Source: Chlorobiota bacterium (GTDB lineage: Bacteria; Bacteroidota; Ignavibacteria; OLB7). Taken from it: DNA of 64,000 nucleotides. The position numbers and the translations under genes are program-made. The stretch's first letter is position 1. The number at the start of each line of letters is the position of its first letter. Below are positions 33,643-41,148 of this stretch, piece after piece. Under the pieces are notes generated by a model. That model saw only the letters and a program-made list of their open reading frames with translations, had not been told where the DNA came from and ran no database searches. Where the stretch lies: NCBI GenBank assembly GCA_016788565.1, contig JAEUSP010000088.1, forward strand, positions 62,001 through 126,000. The letters run 5' to 3'.

Positions 33643-33903
33643 ATGATGGGACTTGGATCAACGGAAATCATCGTGATCGTGCTGATCGTGCTGATCCTGT
33701 TCGGCGGCAAAAAAATCCCTGAACTGATGCGCGGGCTTGGAAGCGGTGTGAAGGAGTTCAAAAAAGCAACAAACGGCGAGGATGAAAGCGACCGCCGGTT
33801 GGAAGACCGCCGCTACGACGACCGCCGGTTGGAGGATCGCCGCTACGACGACCAGCGCCAATCCGCCCCCGCCGACCGCCAGTACGAAGAGCGCCGCCCG
33901 TAG
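33643..33903 (+). CDS. tatA: Twin-arginine translocase subunit TatA/TatE
   Basis: An 86-residue TatA-type protein: a short N-terminal membrane helix ([15 protein letters not shown]), the hinge [22 protein letters not shown] forming the amphipathic helix, and then a highly charged tail. The tail contains the exact tandem repeat [10 protein letters not shown] followed by a weaker copy, rich in Arg, Asp and Tyr; this is unusual for TatA. It forms the pore of the Tat system for folded proteins. A second Tat subunit gene follows after 77 bases; tatC is not in the window. Confidence 0.92.
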   Translation: MMGLGSTEIIVIVLIVLILFGGKKIPELMRGLGSGVKEFKKATNGEDESDRRLEDRRYDDRRLEDRRYDDQRQSAPADRQYEERRP

Positions 33904-33980
33904 GGGAAAACCACACAGCACTTAACGACTACTTTGCTTGATGATGAAGGCCCCCACACCTTTATCACAGGAGACTTGCG

Positions 33981-34424
33981 ATGTTTGATATTGGCGGACA
34001 GGAACTGATTCTGATTCTGATTGTTGTCCTGATGTTGTTCGGGCCAAAAAAATTGCCGGAACTGATGCAGAGTTTCGGCAAAGGGGTTCGCGAATTCCGG
34101 CGGGCGCAGCAGCAGTTCAACGACCACATCAACACGGCGTTCCGCGAAGAAGAGCAACGCCAGAACTCGGCACAATCATCCCCCCCGCCGCCAGCAGCTA
34201 TCGCACGGCCGGGGAGCAATCCGTACAAACGGGAAGAACCAGCCGCAGCGTTGAACGAAGCCGAGCAGCCCGAAGCCGACCAGCCAGCCGAGCAATCATC
34301 CCAACAGGAAACCTCAGCAATCAGCGAATCGGCCCCTTTCGCGCCCTCGCAACCGCACGAGCAACGCCAAGCAGCCACACCAACAAACGGCACAACAGTA
34401 ACTCCGAAACTTCCGATAGAATGA
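33981..34424 (+). CDS. TatA/TatB-like Sec-independent translocase subunit
   Basis: A 147-residue protein with a TatA/B-type N-terminus: MFDIGGQELILILIVVLMLF, then GPKKLPELMQSFGKGVREFRRAQ. The long glutamine-, proline- and alanine-rich tail (about 60-147) is longer than in usual TatA. The FGPKKLPE hinge, without the E of canonical TatB at position 8, leaves open whether this is TatB or a second TatA. It overlaps gatA by four bases (ATGA), so gatA translation is coupled to it. Confidence 0.85.
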   Translation: MFDIGGQELILILIVVLMLFGPKKLPELMQSFGKGVREFRRAQQQFNDHINTAFREEEQRQNSAQSSPPPPAAIARPGSNPYKREEPAAALNEAEQPEADQPAEQSSQQETSAISESAPFAPSQPHEQRQAATPTNGTTVTPKLPIE

Positions 34425-35857
34425 CAGAATCGTACCGTGAACTTCGGCGGCGACTTGATGCAGGGGAAACCACCTGCGCCCAGATCGTCGCCGATTCGTT
34501 TGATACCATCCAACGCGGCAGCACGCTGAACGCATTCCTTGCCACGCTCCCAGCCGAAGCCGCCCAACGCGCCGCCGAAGTTGATGCCCGCATTCAAGCC
34601 GGAACCGCCGGCCCCCTTGCCGGAATGACCGTTGCGCTGAAGGACAACATTGCCCTGAAAGATGCCCAACTCACCTGCGGCTCCAAAATCCTGACAGGCT
34701 TCACCTCACTTTACTCAGCCACCGTTGTGGAGCGTTTGCTGGCCGCCGATGCGATCATCGTTGGCAAAACCAACATGGACGAGTTCGCGATGGGCTCATC
34801 CAACGAGACTTCGTTTTTTGGCCCGGCATATCACCCGCTCGATTCCACACGTGTGCCGGGCGGGTCATCCGGCGGATCGGGGATTGCGGTGGCAACGGGA
34901 ATGGCTTGTGGCTCACTCGGTTCGGAAACTGGCGGATCGGTACGGCAGCCAGCGGCGTTTTTGGGCGTTGTTGGGGTGAAACCAACATACGGGCGCGTTA
35001 GCCGATACGGGCTGGTGGCGTTTGCTTCGTCGCTGGATCAAATCAGCCCCTTTGCCCGCACCGTGTACGACGCGGCGTTGATGACAGAAATCATTGCCGG
35101 GCACGATCCCAACGACACTACCTCAAGCTCCGAACCCGTCCCCAGCTACACCAACGGCTTGGATGAAGCCGACGTTCGCGGAATGAAAATTGGGCTGCCA
35201 CGCGAATACTTCATTGATGGGATGGATGAAGCCGTTGTGGCCCGGATGCAAGAACTGCAACGGCGATTGGAAGATGCCGGCGCAGAGATTGTGGAGATCA
35301 GCCTTCCCCACACCAAGCACACCATCCCCTGCTACTACGTTATCGCCACCGCCGAAGCAAGCTCCAACCTTGCACGCTTCGACGGCGCGCGCTACGGCTA
35401 CCGCTCGCCAAATGCCGAAACGCTGGAGGAGATGTATGAGTTAAGCCGAACCGAAGGTTTTGGGGCCGAGGTAAAACGGCGGATCATGCTTGGCACGTTT
35501 GTGCTTTCCAGCGGTTTCTACGATGCCTACTACCGGAAGGCGCAGCAGGTTCGCCGGCTGCTGCACCGCGACATGGTGGAGGCGTTCCAGCAGGTTGATT
35601 TGATCCTTGCGCCAACCACCCCAACCCCAGCGTTCCGGCTGGGGGAGAAGACCAGCAACCCAATCTCGATGTACCTGAGCGACATCTTCACCGCAGCAGC
35701 AAACCTCACCGGCGTTCCAGCGATTTCTTTCCCGATTGGAAATGATTCCAACGGCCTACCGATCGGCGCGCAGTTCATGGCCCCGCACTTCCAAGAAGGA
35801 CGGATGTTTGCGGGGGCGGCTTGGGCCGAGCGGGCGTTGGGCGGGGGAGTAGCTTGA
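34421..35857 (+). CDS. gatA: Asp-tRNA(Asn)/Glu-tRNA(Gln) amidotransferase subunit A
   Basis: A 478-residue amidase-signature enzyme that releases ammonia from glutamine for transamidation of misacylated tRNA. The catalytic triad is in register with characterised GatA: K74 (VALKDNI), cis-Ser S149 (PGGSSGGSG) and S173 (SETGGSVRQPA), with GVKPTYGRVSRYGLVAFASS following. The C-terminal region LTGVPAISFPIGNDSNGLPIGAQ is typical. It implies indirect Gln- or Asn-tRNA formation; gatB and gatC are not in the window. It is the last gene of the rimO operon. Confidence 0.95.
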   Translation: MTESYRELRRRLDAGETTCAQIVADSFDTIQRGSTLNAFLATLPAEAAQRAAEVDARIQAGTAGPLAGMTVALKDNIALKDAQLTCGSKILTGFTSLYSATVVERLLAADAIIVGKTNMDEFAMGSSNETSFFGPAYHPLDSTRVPGGSSGGSGIAVATGMACGSLGSETGGSVRQPAAFLGVVGVKPTYGRVSRYGLVAFASSLDQISPFARTVYDAALMTEIIAGHDPNDTTSSSEPVPSYTNGLDEADVRGMKIGLPREYFIDGMDEAVVARMQELQRRLEDAGAEIVEISLPHTKHTIPCYYVIATAEASSNLARFDGARYGYRSPNAETLEEMYELSRTEGFGAEVKRRIMLGTFVLSSGFYDAYYRKAQQVRRLLHRDMVEAFQQVDLILAPTTPTPAFRLGEKTSNPISMYLSDIFTAAANLTGVPAISFPIGNDSNGLPIGAQFMAPHFQEGRMFAGAAWAERALGGGVA

Positions 35858-35991
35858 CAACATGGTGAGGGATTGCGAAACTCACTCACCTCCCCCCTTT
35901 CGTCATCGCGAGGAGTCTTCGACGAAGCGATCTCGCGGCTTGCTGTGATGGCTTCGGATAGAGTGGCAGAATTGCGAGAATAAACCTCGCC

Positions 35992-36050
35992 GTTCGGTGG
36001 CTCCGCTCATACTTCGACGGGGCTCAGCATGAGCGGAGAGCTGGATTCGC
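35992..36050 (+). repeat. Dispersed palindromic repeat, family A, copy 2
   Basis: Starts GTTCGGTGGCTCCGCTCATA, then CTTCGACGGGGCTCAGCATG, then AGCGGAGAGCTGGATTCG. Nearly identical to the copies at 62606 and 62749 and to the reverse complement of 452-516. Confidence 0.8.
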
Positions 36051-36130
36051 AGGAATCAGTTCTCACTTCTATTTCCTACTTCCTATTTCCTCTCGCCCCC
36101 CACGTCACAAGCAATCACACAAACACTTCT

Positions 36131-36145
36131 TGCAAACGGCTTGCA
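36131..36145. promoter_or_regulatory. Possible Fur-family operator TGCAA-N5-TTGCA
   Basis: A perfect 5+5 inverted repeat with a 5-base spacer lies 21 bases upstream of the Fur-family start codon. Position and symmetry suit a dimeric repressor acting on its own fur-merC transcript. It is not a textbook Fur or Zur box. Confidence 0.3.
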
Positions 36146-36166
36146 CCTGCATTAGTTTTGCCGCCG

Positions 36167-36610
36167 ATGAAATCGCGCAGTGATGAGCTTGATGACCTTC
36201 TCCGTTCGCAGGGCCTACGAAGCACCAGCGCGCGCCGCAGCGTCTATGCCGCGCTGCACTCCTCCAACTCCCCCCTTTCTGCCGCACAGGTTGATGAAGC
36301 CTTGAACGCAACCGGCGTGGCGATTGACTTGGTGACAGTCTATCGAACCCTGGAGACGCTGGAGCGGTGTGATCTTATCATGCGGGTTGAGCGGATGAAA
36401 GAGGGGTGGCGGTATGCGATTCGCGCAAAAGAACATCATCACAGCATTGTCTGCTCGCTGTGTGGCAGCGCAAGCCCGTTGGAGCAATGCCAGCTTTCGC
36501 GAGTGGAGCGTGACCTTGAGCAGAGCACAGGATTCAGCAACGTCCGCCACTCGCTGCAATTCTTCGGGACCTGCCCCGATTGCCAAAACCCCTCACCAGA
36601 CACTCCATAA
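36167..36610 (+). CDS. Fur family transcriptional regulator (Fur/Zur type)
   Basis: A 147-residue metal-responsive repressor. The winged-helix domain spans residues 5-80 (LRSTSARRSVYAAL, then VTVYRTLETLERCDLIMRVE). The dimerisation and metal domain has HHH at 90-92 and two CxxC pairs, C96-x2-C99 and C136-x2-C139, which form the structural zinc site. The start MKSRSDEL is chosen because upstream in-frame codons run through the family A repeat. The next gene is a MerC-type metal transporter 23 bases downstream, so this regulator probably controls zinc or mercury/iron uptake; Fur and Zur cannot be told apart here. Confidence 0.88.
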   Translation: MKSRSDELDDLLRSQGLRSTSARRSVYAALHSSNSPLSAAQVDEALNATGVAIDLVTVYRTLETLERCDLIMRVERMKEGWRYAIRAKEHHHSIVCSLCGSASPLEQCQLSRVERDLEQSTGFSNVRHSLQFFGTCPDCQNPSPDTP

Positions 36611-36633
36611 AAAACTTTTCCGCAACCACATTT

Positions 36634-37071
36634 ATGGCACATACTCACGCACATACAACCTCACGAACCTCGCAACTGCTTAGCCGGCTTGGATTATCGG
36701 CCAGCACTATTTGTGCTATTCACTGCATGGCCATGCCGTTCCTGCTTGGTGTGTTGCCAACGCTGGGATTAGGCTTTCTAGCCAGCGGTTGGTTCGAGCT
36801 TGCAATGATCGGGATTTCGGTGGTATTGGGGGCAATCACCCTGGGGACCTCCTACCGCCTTCACCAAAAAATCAACCCGATTGTGCTGCTTACGTCGGGG
36901 GTGGTTGTGCTGCTGTTCAATTTTTTTGGGCATGAGTCACACAGTGAACTTGCCGAGCAACTCCATCCATACATTGCTGGTTTTGGCGCGATGATGATTG
37001 CTACCAGCTACTACATCAACAACCGACTTTGCAAAGCGTGCGAACGCTGCGAACACGATCACGCCCACTAA
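36634..37071 (+). CDS. MerC domain-containing membrane protein
   Basis: A 145-residue inner-membrane protein with four membrane helices. The MerC core LGLSASTICAIHCMAMPFLL (first helix with the metal-binding cysteine pair and histidine) is clear. The N-terminus (MAHTHAHTT) and the C-terminus (CKACERCEHDHAH) carry histidine and cysteine clusters suited to metal binding. MerC imports Hg(II) in mercury operons, but in Bacteroidota the family commonly sits beside Fur/Zur regulators, which suggests zinc import. No mer genes are near. It follows the Fur-family gene after 23 bases and is likely co-transcribed. Confidence 0.85.
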   Translation: MAHTHAHTTSRTSQLLSRLGLSASTICAIHCMAMPFLLGVLPTLGLGFLASGWFELAMIGISVVLGAITLGTSYRLHQKINPIVLLTSGVVVLLFNFFGHESHSELAEQLHPYIAGFGAMMIATSYYINNRLCKACERCEHDHAH

Positions 37072-37604
37072 CCACAGGAAGATTTCTACTTCCTGGGCTG
37101 CTCTGCTGCTCACTGCTGTTTGGCGGCTGCCCGGCAACCCGTGTGGAGCGAACAGTGGTGGTGAAAATCGGGGCCGGGACCACCGAATCGGAGCGGGAAA
37201 CACTGCGCCGGGCGTATGCCCAGCCGGAGCTTCCGCCGCAGCGCAAGTTGCTACTGCAAGAAGCCGAATCGTGGATTGGAACCCCCTACCGCTATGCCGG
37301 AACAACTCGCGCCGGCGTTGATTGTTCCGGCTTTGTTTGCACCCTCTTCTCTGCTCTTCCCCACAAACTCCCCCGGAACTCAGCCAGCCAAGCAACCGTT
37401 GGCCAAGCCATCAGCCTTCAGGATGCCGTGGCTGGGGATTTGGTGTTCTTCAACACTTCGGGAAATGGAGTTTCGCACGTTGGCATCTACATCGCCGATA
37501 ATTTGTTTATCCACGCCAGCACAACAATCGGCGTAACCATCAACAGCTTGGCGGAAGAGTACTACCGGAAGCGGTTTGTGGCGGTGCGGCGGGTGCTGCG
37601 GTAG
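37029..37604 (+). CDS. NlpC/P60 family cell-wall peptidase, lipoprotein
   Basis: A 191-residue C40 peptidase that cleaves peptidoglycan stem peptides. A basic n-region and hydrophobic FLLPGLLCCSLLF lead to a lipobox-like LFGGC (C34). The papain-like domain (about 75-190) has the catalytic C99 in GVDCSGFVCTLF, H150 in VSHVGIYI and the third residue H162 in FIHAST. The start must be TTG 37029 or GTG 37038, since no ATG precedes the signal; both overlap the MerC gene by 34-43 bases. Such an overlap is long but the frame is well supported. Confidence 0.87.
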   Translation: MQSVRTLRTRSRPLTTGRFLLPGLLCCSLLFGGCPATRVERTVVVKIGAGTTESERETLRRAYAQPELPPQRKLLLQEAESWIGTPYRYAGTTRAGVDCSGFVCTLFSALPHKLPRNSASQATVGQAISLQDAVAGDLVFFNTSGNGVSHVGIYIADNLFIHASTTIGVTINSLAEEYYRKRFVAVRRVLR

Positions 37605-37694
37605 ATATTTTTTGGGGAAGCAACATCCAAACAGGCATCGCTTTTCGTAGTGGAATTGCGAACGAAAACATTACACAAACCAGAGATTACCACT

Positions 37695-38114
37695 ATGAGC
37701 AACACCGTTGAGATTCTGCGCAAAGCGCACGAAGCATTTTCTGAAAACAGGCTTGCGGATTCGGCATCTATTCTTGCCCCAACCGCCACATTTACCGACC
37801 ACGGGCGGAATCAAAAAATGAACTCACGCGAGGAGTTTCAAGGTTGGCTAAGCCAGCACTTGGCCATGGCTTCGAACATGCGCATCGAAGGCGCGCAGTA
37901 CACCGCAATGGGGGATACGGTAGTGGCGCAATTTCGTGTAGTCGGCAATCAAGATGGCAATTTGGGCCCGTTTCCAGCTACCGGAAAACCGTTCAGCTTT
38001 GATATTTGCGAAGTCTGGACATTCAACGAAAACGGCGAAGCGGTTGAAGGACACAACTACTCCGACGGTTTAGGGTTACTTGGGCAATTAGGGCATATTT
38101 CGCTTGGGGAATAA
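37695..38114 (+). CDS. SnoaL-like/ester cyclase family protein
   Basis: A 139-residue protein of the NTF2-like superfamily, SnoaL-type. The helical start VEILRKAHEAFSENRLADSA is followed by FTDHGRNQKMNSREEFQGWL and then beta strands with the conserved FDICEVWTFNENGEAVEGHN. Characterised SnoaL enzymes close polyketide rings, but most relatives are of unknown function. ATG 37695 is chosen at the start of the domain; 15 upstream in-frame codons are basic and unlike it. It stands alone and ends in a good terminator. Confidence 0.75.
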   Translation: MSNTVEILRKAHEAFSENRLADSASILAPTATFTDHGRNQKMNSREEFQGWLSQHLAMASNMRIEGAQYTAMGDTVVAQFRVVGNQDGNLGPFPATGKPFSFDICEVWTFNENGEAVEGHNYSDGLGLLGQLGHISLGE

Positions 38115-38133
38115 CACCAACACGGAATACCGG

Positions 38134-38167
38134 ACAGGGTTAGAAAGTCTTCTAACCCTGTATTTTT
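38134..38167 (+). terminator. Intrinsic terminator
   Basis: An 11-bp perfect stem (ACAGGGTTAGA) with a 6-nt loop followed by TATTTTTA, 19 bases past the stop of the SnoaL-like gene. Confidence 0.85.
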
Positions 38168-38177
38168 ACATGCTCTG

Positions 38178-38207
38178 ATTCTTGCAAACCAATTTATTCC
38201 GAATACA
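38178..38207. repeat. Solo end of the TIR element family
   Basis: TTCTTGCAAACCAATTTATT followed by CCGAATA matches the right end of element E1 (11648-11676) with few changes. No partner arm is seen nearby, so it is a solitary end. Confidence 0.5.
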
Positions 38208-38233
38208 CATCAACAAACAATCAGCAAATAGCA

Positions 38234-38665
38234 ATGCTCACTATCCGCCAAATTCAGCATGGGACAGCGGAATATGAAGAGACTGTGGCACTTCGCGACG
38301 ACATTCTTCGCCGTCCACTGGGCCTTACGTTTACCCCCGAAGCATTGGCCGGCGAAGCAAACGAAATTCATATTGCCGGCTATTCCAACAGCCAACTTGT
38401 GGGCTGTTTAATCCTTGTGCCGCTGACAAATGGTGAGTTAAAAATGCGCCAAGTAGCCGTTGCGGGCTTGGTTCAAGGGAAAGGAATTGGGAAAGCGATG
38501 GTGGAGTTTAGCGAAGATTTTGCGCGCAACAACGGGTTCAGCAATATCACCATGCACGCACGGGAAACTGCGATTCCATTTTATCTAAAATTAGGTTATG
38601 AAGTAGTCGGGGAACGGTTCGAGGAAGTATCTATTCCACATTTTAAGATGGTGAAAAAAATGTGA
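38234..38665 (+). CDS. GNAT family N-acetyltransferase
   Basis: A 143-residue acetyl-CoA-dependent acyltransferase. The acetyl-CoA-binding motif A is visible as MRQVAVAGLVQGKGIGKAMV (Q/R-x2-G-x-G/A), followed by the NITMHARETAIPFYLKLGYE strand-helix typical of motif B. Length is normal for GNAT. The VALRDDILRRPLG opening is shared with a YitI/ElaA-like subgroup; the acceptor is unknown. It is convergent with the radical SAM operon and only 7 bases separate the two stops. Confidence 0.88.
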   Translation: MLTIRQIQHGTAEYEETVALRDDILRRPLGLTFTPEALAGEANEIHIAGYSNSQLVGCLILVPLTNGELKMRQVAVAGLVQGKGIGKAMVEFSEDFARNNGFSNITMHARETAIPFYLKLGYEVVGERFEEVSIPHFKMVKKM

Positions 38666-38672
38666 GAGCGGT

Positions 38673-40151
38673 TTAGAAATTTCCATTTGACTCTCGGCTC
38701 ACAAATTTCATTTGGATCATGCGGTACCACGTACTCACCAAATAGTACGGCATCAAAGCAATCCTACGCCCAATGGCCGACAGCAAAATTTTTGGTTCAA
38801 TAAATACTTTTTTCAGCCCGTTCAGCCCCAAACGGAAGCGGTGATCTTTATGGACGTATGCCGCAAGAACACGATAAAACTTTGTGCTGAACGCACCCTG
38901 GAACATCATCGCTAAGTCGGCACTTTCACTCCAGTTCTGCTTTTCCCCCATTTCCGACCGCACGCGCTCGTAAAACGGAGTTTTTGGAAGAGGATATGAA
39001 ACGGAAATACCAATTTCATCAGGAAGATTTTTTCGCACCATTGCAATGGTCTGCTTAATCTCCGGATAACGCTCGCTTGGATAACCGAATTGTAGAAAAT
39101 ATCCAACGTTAATTCCTGCATTTCGCAACCGAGTTGTTGCGTTGGCAATTTGTTCAACCGTTGTCCCCTTGTCCATTGCGTCCAGAATTTTTTGCGCGCC
39201 TGACTCGGCTCCCATCCAAACGGTGCGGCATCCGGCGCGGCGCAACGCATCCACAATTCCTGGGCGAAGCAGTAAATCAGCACGGCTTAAACATTTGAAC
39301 GGAATGGCGGCATTGCGTTTTTCTATTTCGGTAGCGAACTCTTCAATCCACCCGGGTTTCAGGCCAAAAATGTCATCGCACATCCAGATGTGGTCTGGGT
39401 TCCATGTTTGCTGCAGATGCTGCACTTCGGCAGCAATCCTTGCTGGTGAGTGTGATGAATAAATTTGCCCGTACAAAGGCTTCGCACACCAGTTGCAGTG
39501 AAACGGGCACCCCCGCGTTGTGGCGATATTCAGCGAGAAATATCCGTGATGCTTTTGCCACAAACGACGATACTGCTCAATATCAACCAGATCGCGGGCT
39601 GGCATCGGTAATTGATCTAACTCACGCAGCACCTTCCGCTGCGGCCCGCGAATTACTCTCCCATTGTTATCACGGTACGCAACGCCCGCTATCTGCTCCG
39701 CATTTATTCCTGAATTATTTTCAAGATTATCCAAAAATTCTTGCAACGTGCGCTCTGCTTCGCCAACCAGAATACAATCAACACCTGCGTCAAAATACAG
39801 GTCAAGATGATCGGTTGGATCGGAGCCGTGAACGATTACCATGCAGCCATGTTTTTTTGCTATTTGGGTAATTCGGCAAGCCGCCTGGCGCATTCGCGTA
39901 AGGCACATTTTTGTTAGATAATTAAAGTCATCATCATAAATCACAACACAGTCAGGCTTCACCGCAATAATTTTCGCCTCAATTTCATCTTCCGAGTCAG
40001 CCAACATTGAGTCGAAGACACTCACGGTATGGCCGGCTTCGCGAACCACGGCAGCAGCGTACAGCGTCCCCAATGGAGGATATGGCATCATTGCCCGGTA
40101 CTCCTTCGGGTCGAACTTTAGGAAATAGCTGTGAGTTAGCAGGATGTTCAT
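38673..40151 (-). CDS. B12-binding domain radical SAM protein (A)
   Basis: A 492-residue enzyme with an N-terminal cobalamin-binding-type Rossmann domain (residues about 1-180, opening MNILLTHSYFLKFDPKEYRA, PPLGTLYAAAVVREAGH). A radical SAM domain follows with its cluster in ATTRGCPFHCNWCAKP (C-x3-C-x2-C). The central GAESGAQKILDAMDKGTT and LQFGYPSE segments are typical of the class B, HpnJ/BchE-like group. The last 90 residues are basic and possibly membrane-associated. Its product is unknown. It is the third gene of a minus-strand operon with a nucleotidyltransferase-like protein (15 bases between) and a second enzyme of the same class. GC is lower than in flanking housekeeping genes. Confidence 0.82.
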   Translation of the reverse strand: MNILLTHSYFLKFDPKEYRAMMPYPPLGTLYAAAVVREAGHTVSVFDSMLADSEDEIEAKIIAVKPDCVVIYDDDFNYLTKMCLTRMRQAACRITQIAKKHGCMVIVHGSDPTDHLDLYFDAGVDCILVGEAERTLQEFLDNLENNSGINAEQIAGVAYRDNNGRVIRGPQRKVLRELDQLPMPARDLVDIEQYRRLWQKHHGYFSLNIATTRGCPFHCNWCAKPLYGQIYSSHSPARIAAEVQHLQQTWNPDHIWMCDDIFGLKPGWIEEFATEIEKRNAAIPFKCLSRADLLLRPGIVDALRRAGCRTVWMGAESGAQKILDAMDKGTTVEQIANATTRLRNAGINVGYFLQFGYPSERYPEIKQTIAMVRKNLPDEIGISVSYPLPKTPFYERVRSEMGEKQNWSESADLAMMFQGAFSTKFYRVLAAYVHKDHRFRLGLNGLKKVFIEPKILLSAIGRRIALMPYYLVSTWYRMIQMKFVSRESNGNF

Positions 40152-40166
40152 ACAGTGCTTGGTAGT

Positions 40167-41090
40167 TTATCCTTTCAACACGCCATACCGCCGTAAGCCT
40201 TCATAATACTTCTGCAGAATTATCGCCGAAACATCGTTGGGATGGGCGCGAGATTCGTTGCGGCGGGTGCGCAGGGATATTTCATGGGCGCGTTGCGAAT
40301 GGGATGGAAACTTGCGTTGCCAGAACGCTCTGGTGAACTTCATCAGCCGAATATCAAGCCACAAGGCGGCTTTGTTTGGAAGGCAGAGTTCAAGTTTTTT
40401 TTGGATACTACTGGCTTTTTCGACTCCATCCTGAACTTTAATCCGGCTCATCGAGAAGTTTGGAAAATAATCGCTGACCCAAGTGTTTTCCTGCATGAAC
40501 TCCTCAAATAATTCACGGTTGAACATCGGTTTTACCGATGCCACTTCGCAGGCCACATACGGGTTCCGTTCTTGAATTTTCAGGTTATCACTGGTGACGT
40601 AATAATTAACGCAGAAATACTTGCGGTTATTGAGCAGCACCACGCGCCGGAACAGCACAAGAATGCAACGCACAATCCACAGCCGGTTTGGTTCGGTGAC
40701 AACGAAGTAATCAATATCGCTGTTGCGGTCGGCGATATAGCGGCAAAGCTGGCCGCTGATAAAAATCCCACGAACAAACGGGACGTGGCGCATAAGCATG
40801 GACATCCGCCTTGCCATTTTCCACATTTTTTTGCCACGCAACTCCATCTCTATTCGGCGCTCCACGGATGATTCCGAGCGGTGCGGCAAAAACCAGAATC
40901 CTTTTGCTTTTTTGATAATTCCCTCCATTGCCATTGCTTGAAGTGCAACCGATAGTTCTTCTTCCTGGATATTGCCCACAGGAAGAAAAGTATAGACCTC
41001 TGACGTTGTCAGCGGATAATCAAACAAGTCATAGTACGCAAGGGTACGCAGGACTGGTTCTTGCAGCAATGTGTCGGTAGTTAGGATCAT
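40167..41090 (-). CDS. Nucleotidyltransferase-domain protein with N-terminal winged helix
   Basis: A 307-residue protein. Residues about 10-70 (EPVLRTLAYYDLFDYPLTTS, then EVYTFLPVGN) look like a winged-helix domain. The nucleotidyltransferase-type core at about 105-135 reads GIFISGQLCRYIADRNSDID then YFVV, with the SDID aspartate pair in the expected place; the first motif is SG rather than the usual GS. The remainder is helical and basic. ATG 41090 is used; a TTG two codons earlier is possible. It lies between two B12-type radical SAM genes. The target of any nucleotidyl transfer is unknown. Confidence 0.65.
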   Translation of the reverse strand: MILTTDTLLQEPVLRTLAYYDLFDYPLTTSEVYTFLPVGNIQEEELSVALQAMAMEGIIKKAKGFWFLPHRSESSVERRIEMELRGKKMWKMARRMSMLMRHVPFVRGIFISGQLCRYIADRNSDIDYFVVTEPNRLWIVRCILVLFRRVVLLNNRKYFCVNYYVTSDNLKIQERNPYVACEVASVKPMFNRELFEEFMQENTWVSDYFPNFSMSRIKVQDGVEKASSIQKKLELCLPNKAALWLDIRLMKFTRAFWQRKFPSHSQRAHEISLRTRRNESRAHPNDVSAIILQKYYEGLRRYGVLKG

Positions 41091-41148
41091 AAGCAATGTG
41101 AAATGGAATGCCCGTTAGATGAAATACTGGATATCCTATGAGTTTGAT

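Larger units (their letters stand above)
35858..36166. other. Gene-free stretch with two repeat families
   Basis: Contains CGTCATCGCGAGGAGTCTTC then GACGAAGCGATCTCGCGG (35901-35938), which matches the core of element E1 in inverse orientation (11581-11617), and a family A palindrome at 35992-36050. GCGAAACTCACTCACC and the sequence near 35970 (GAATTGCGAGAATAAACC) may be decayed terminal arms. A frame starting at 36029 reads into the Fur gene but begins inside the palindrome and is not taken as the true start. Confidence 0.6.

Noticed and set aside
36029-36166. N-terminal extension of the Fur-family gene
   Set aside because: The first ATG lies within a dispersed palindrome and the encoded 46 residues are unlike Fur proteins; ATG 36167 gives the normal family start.
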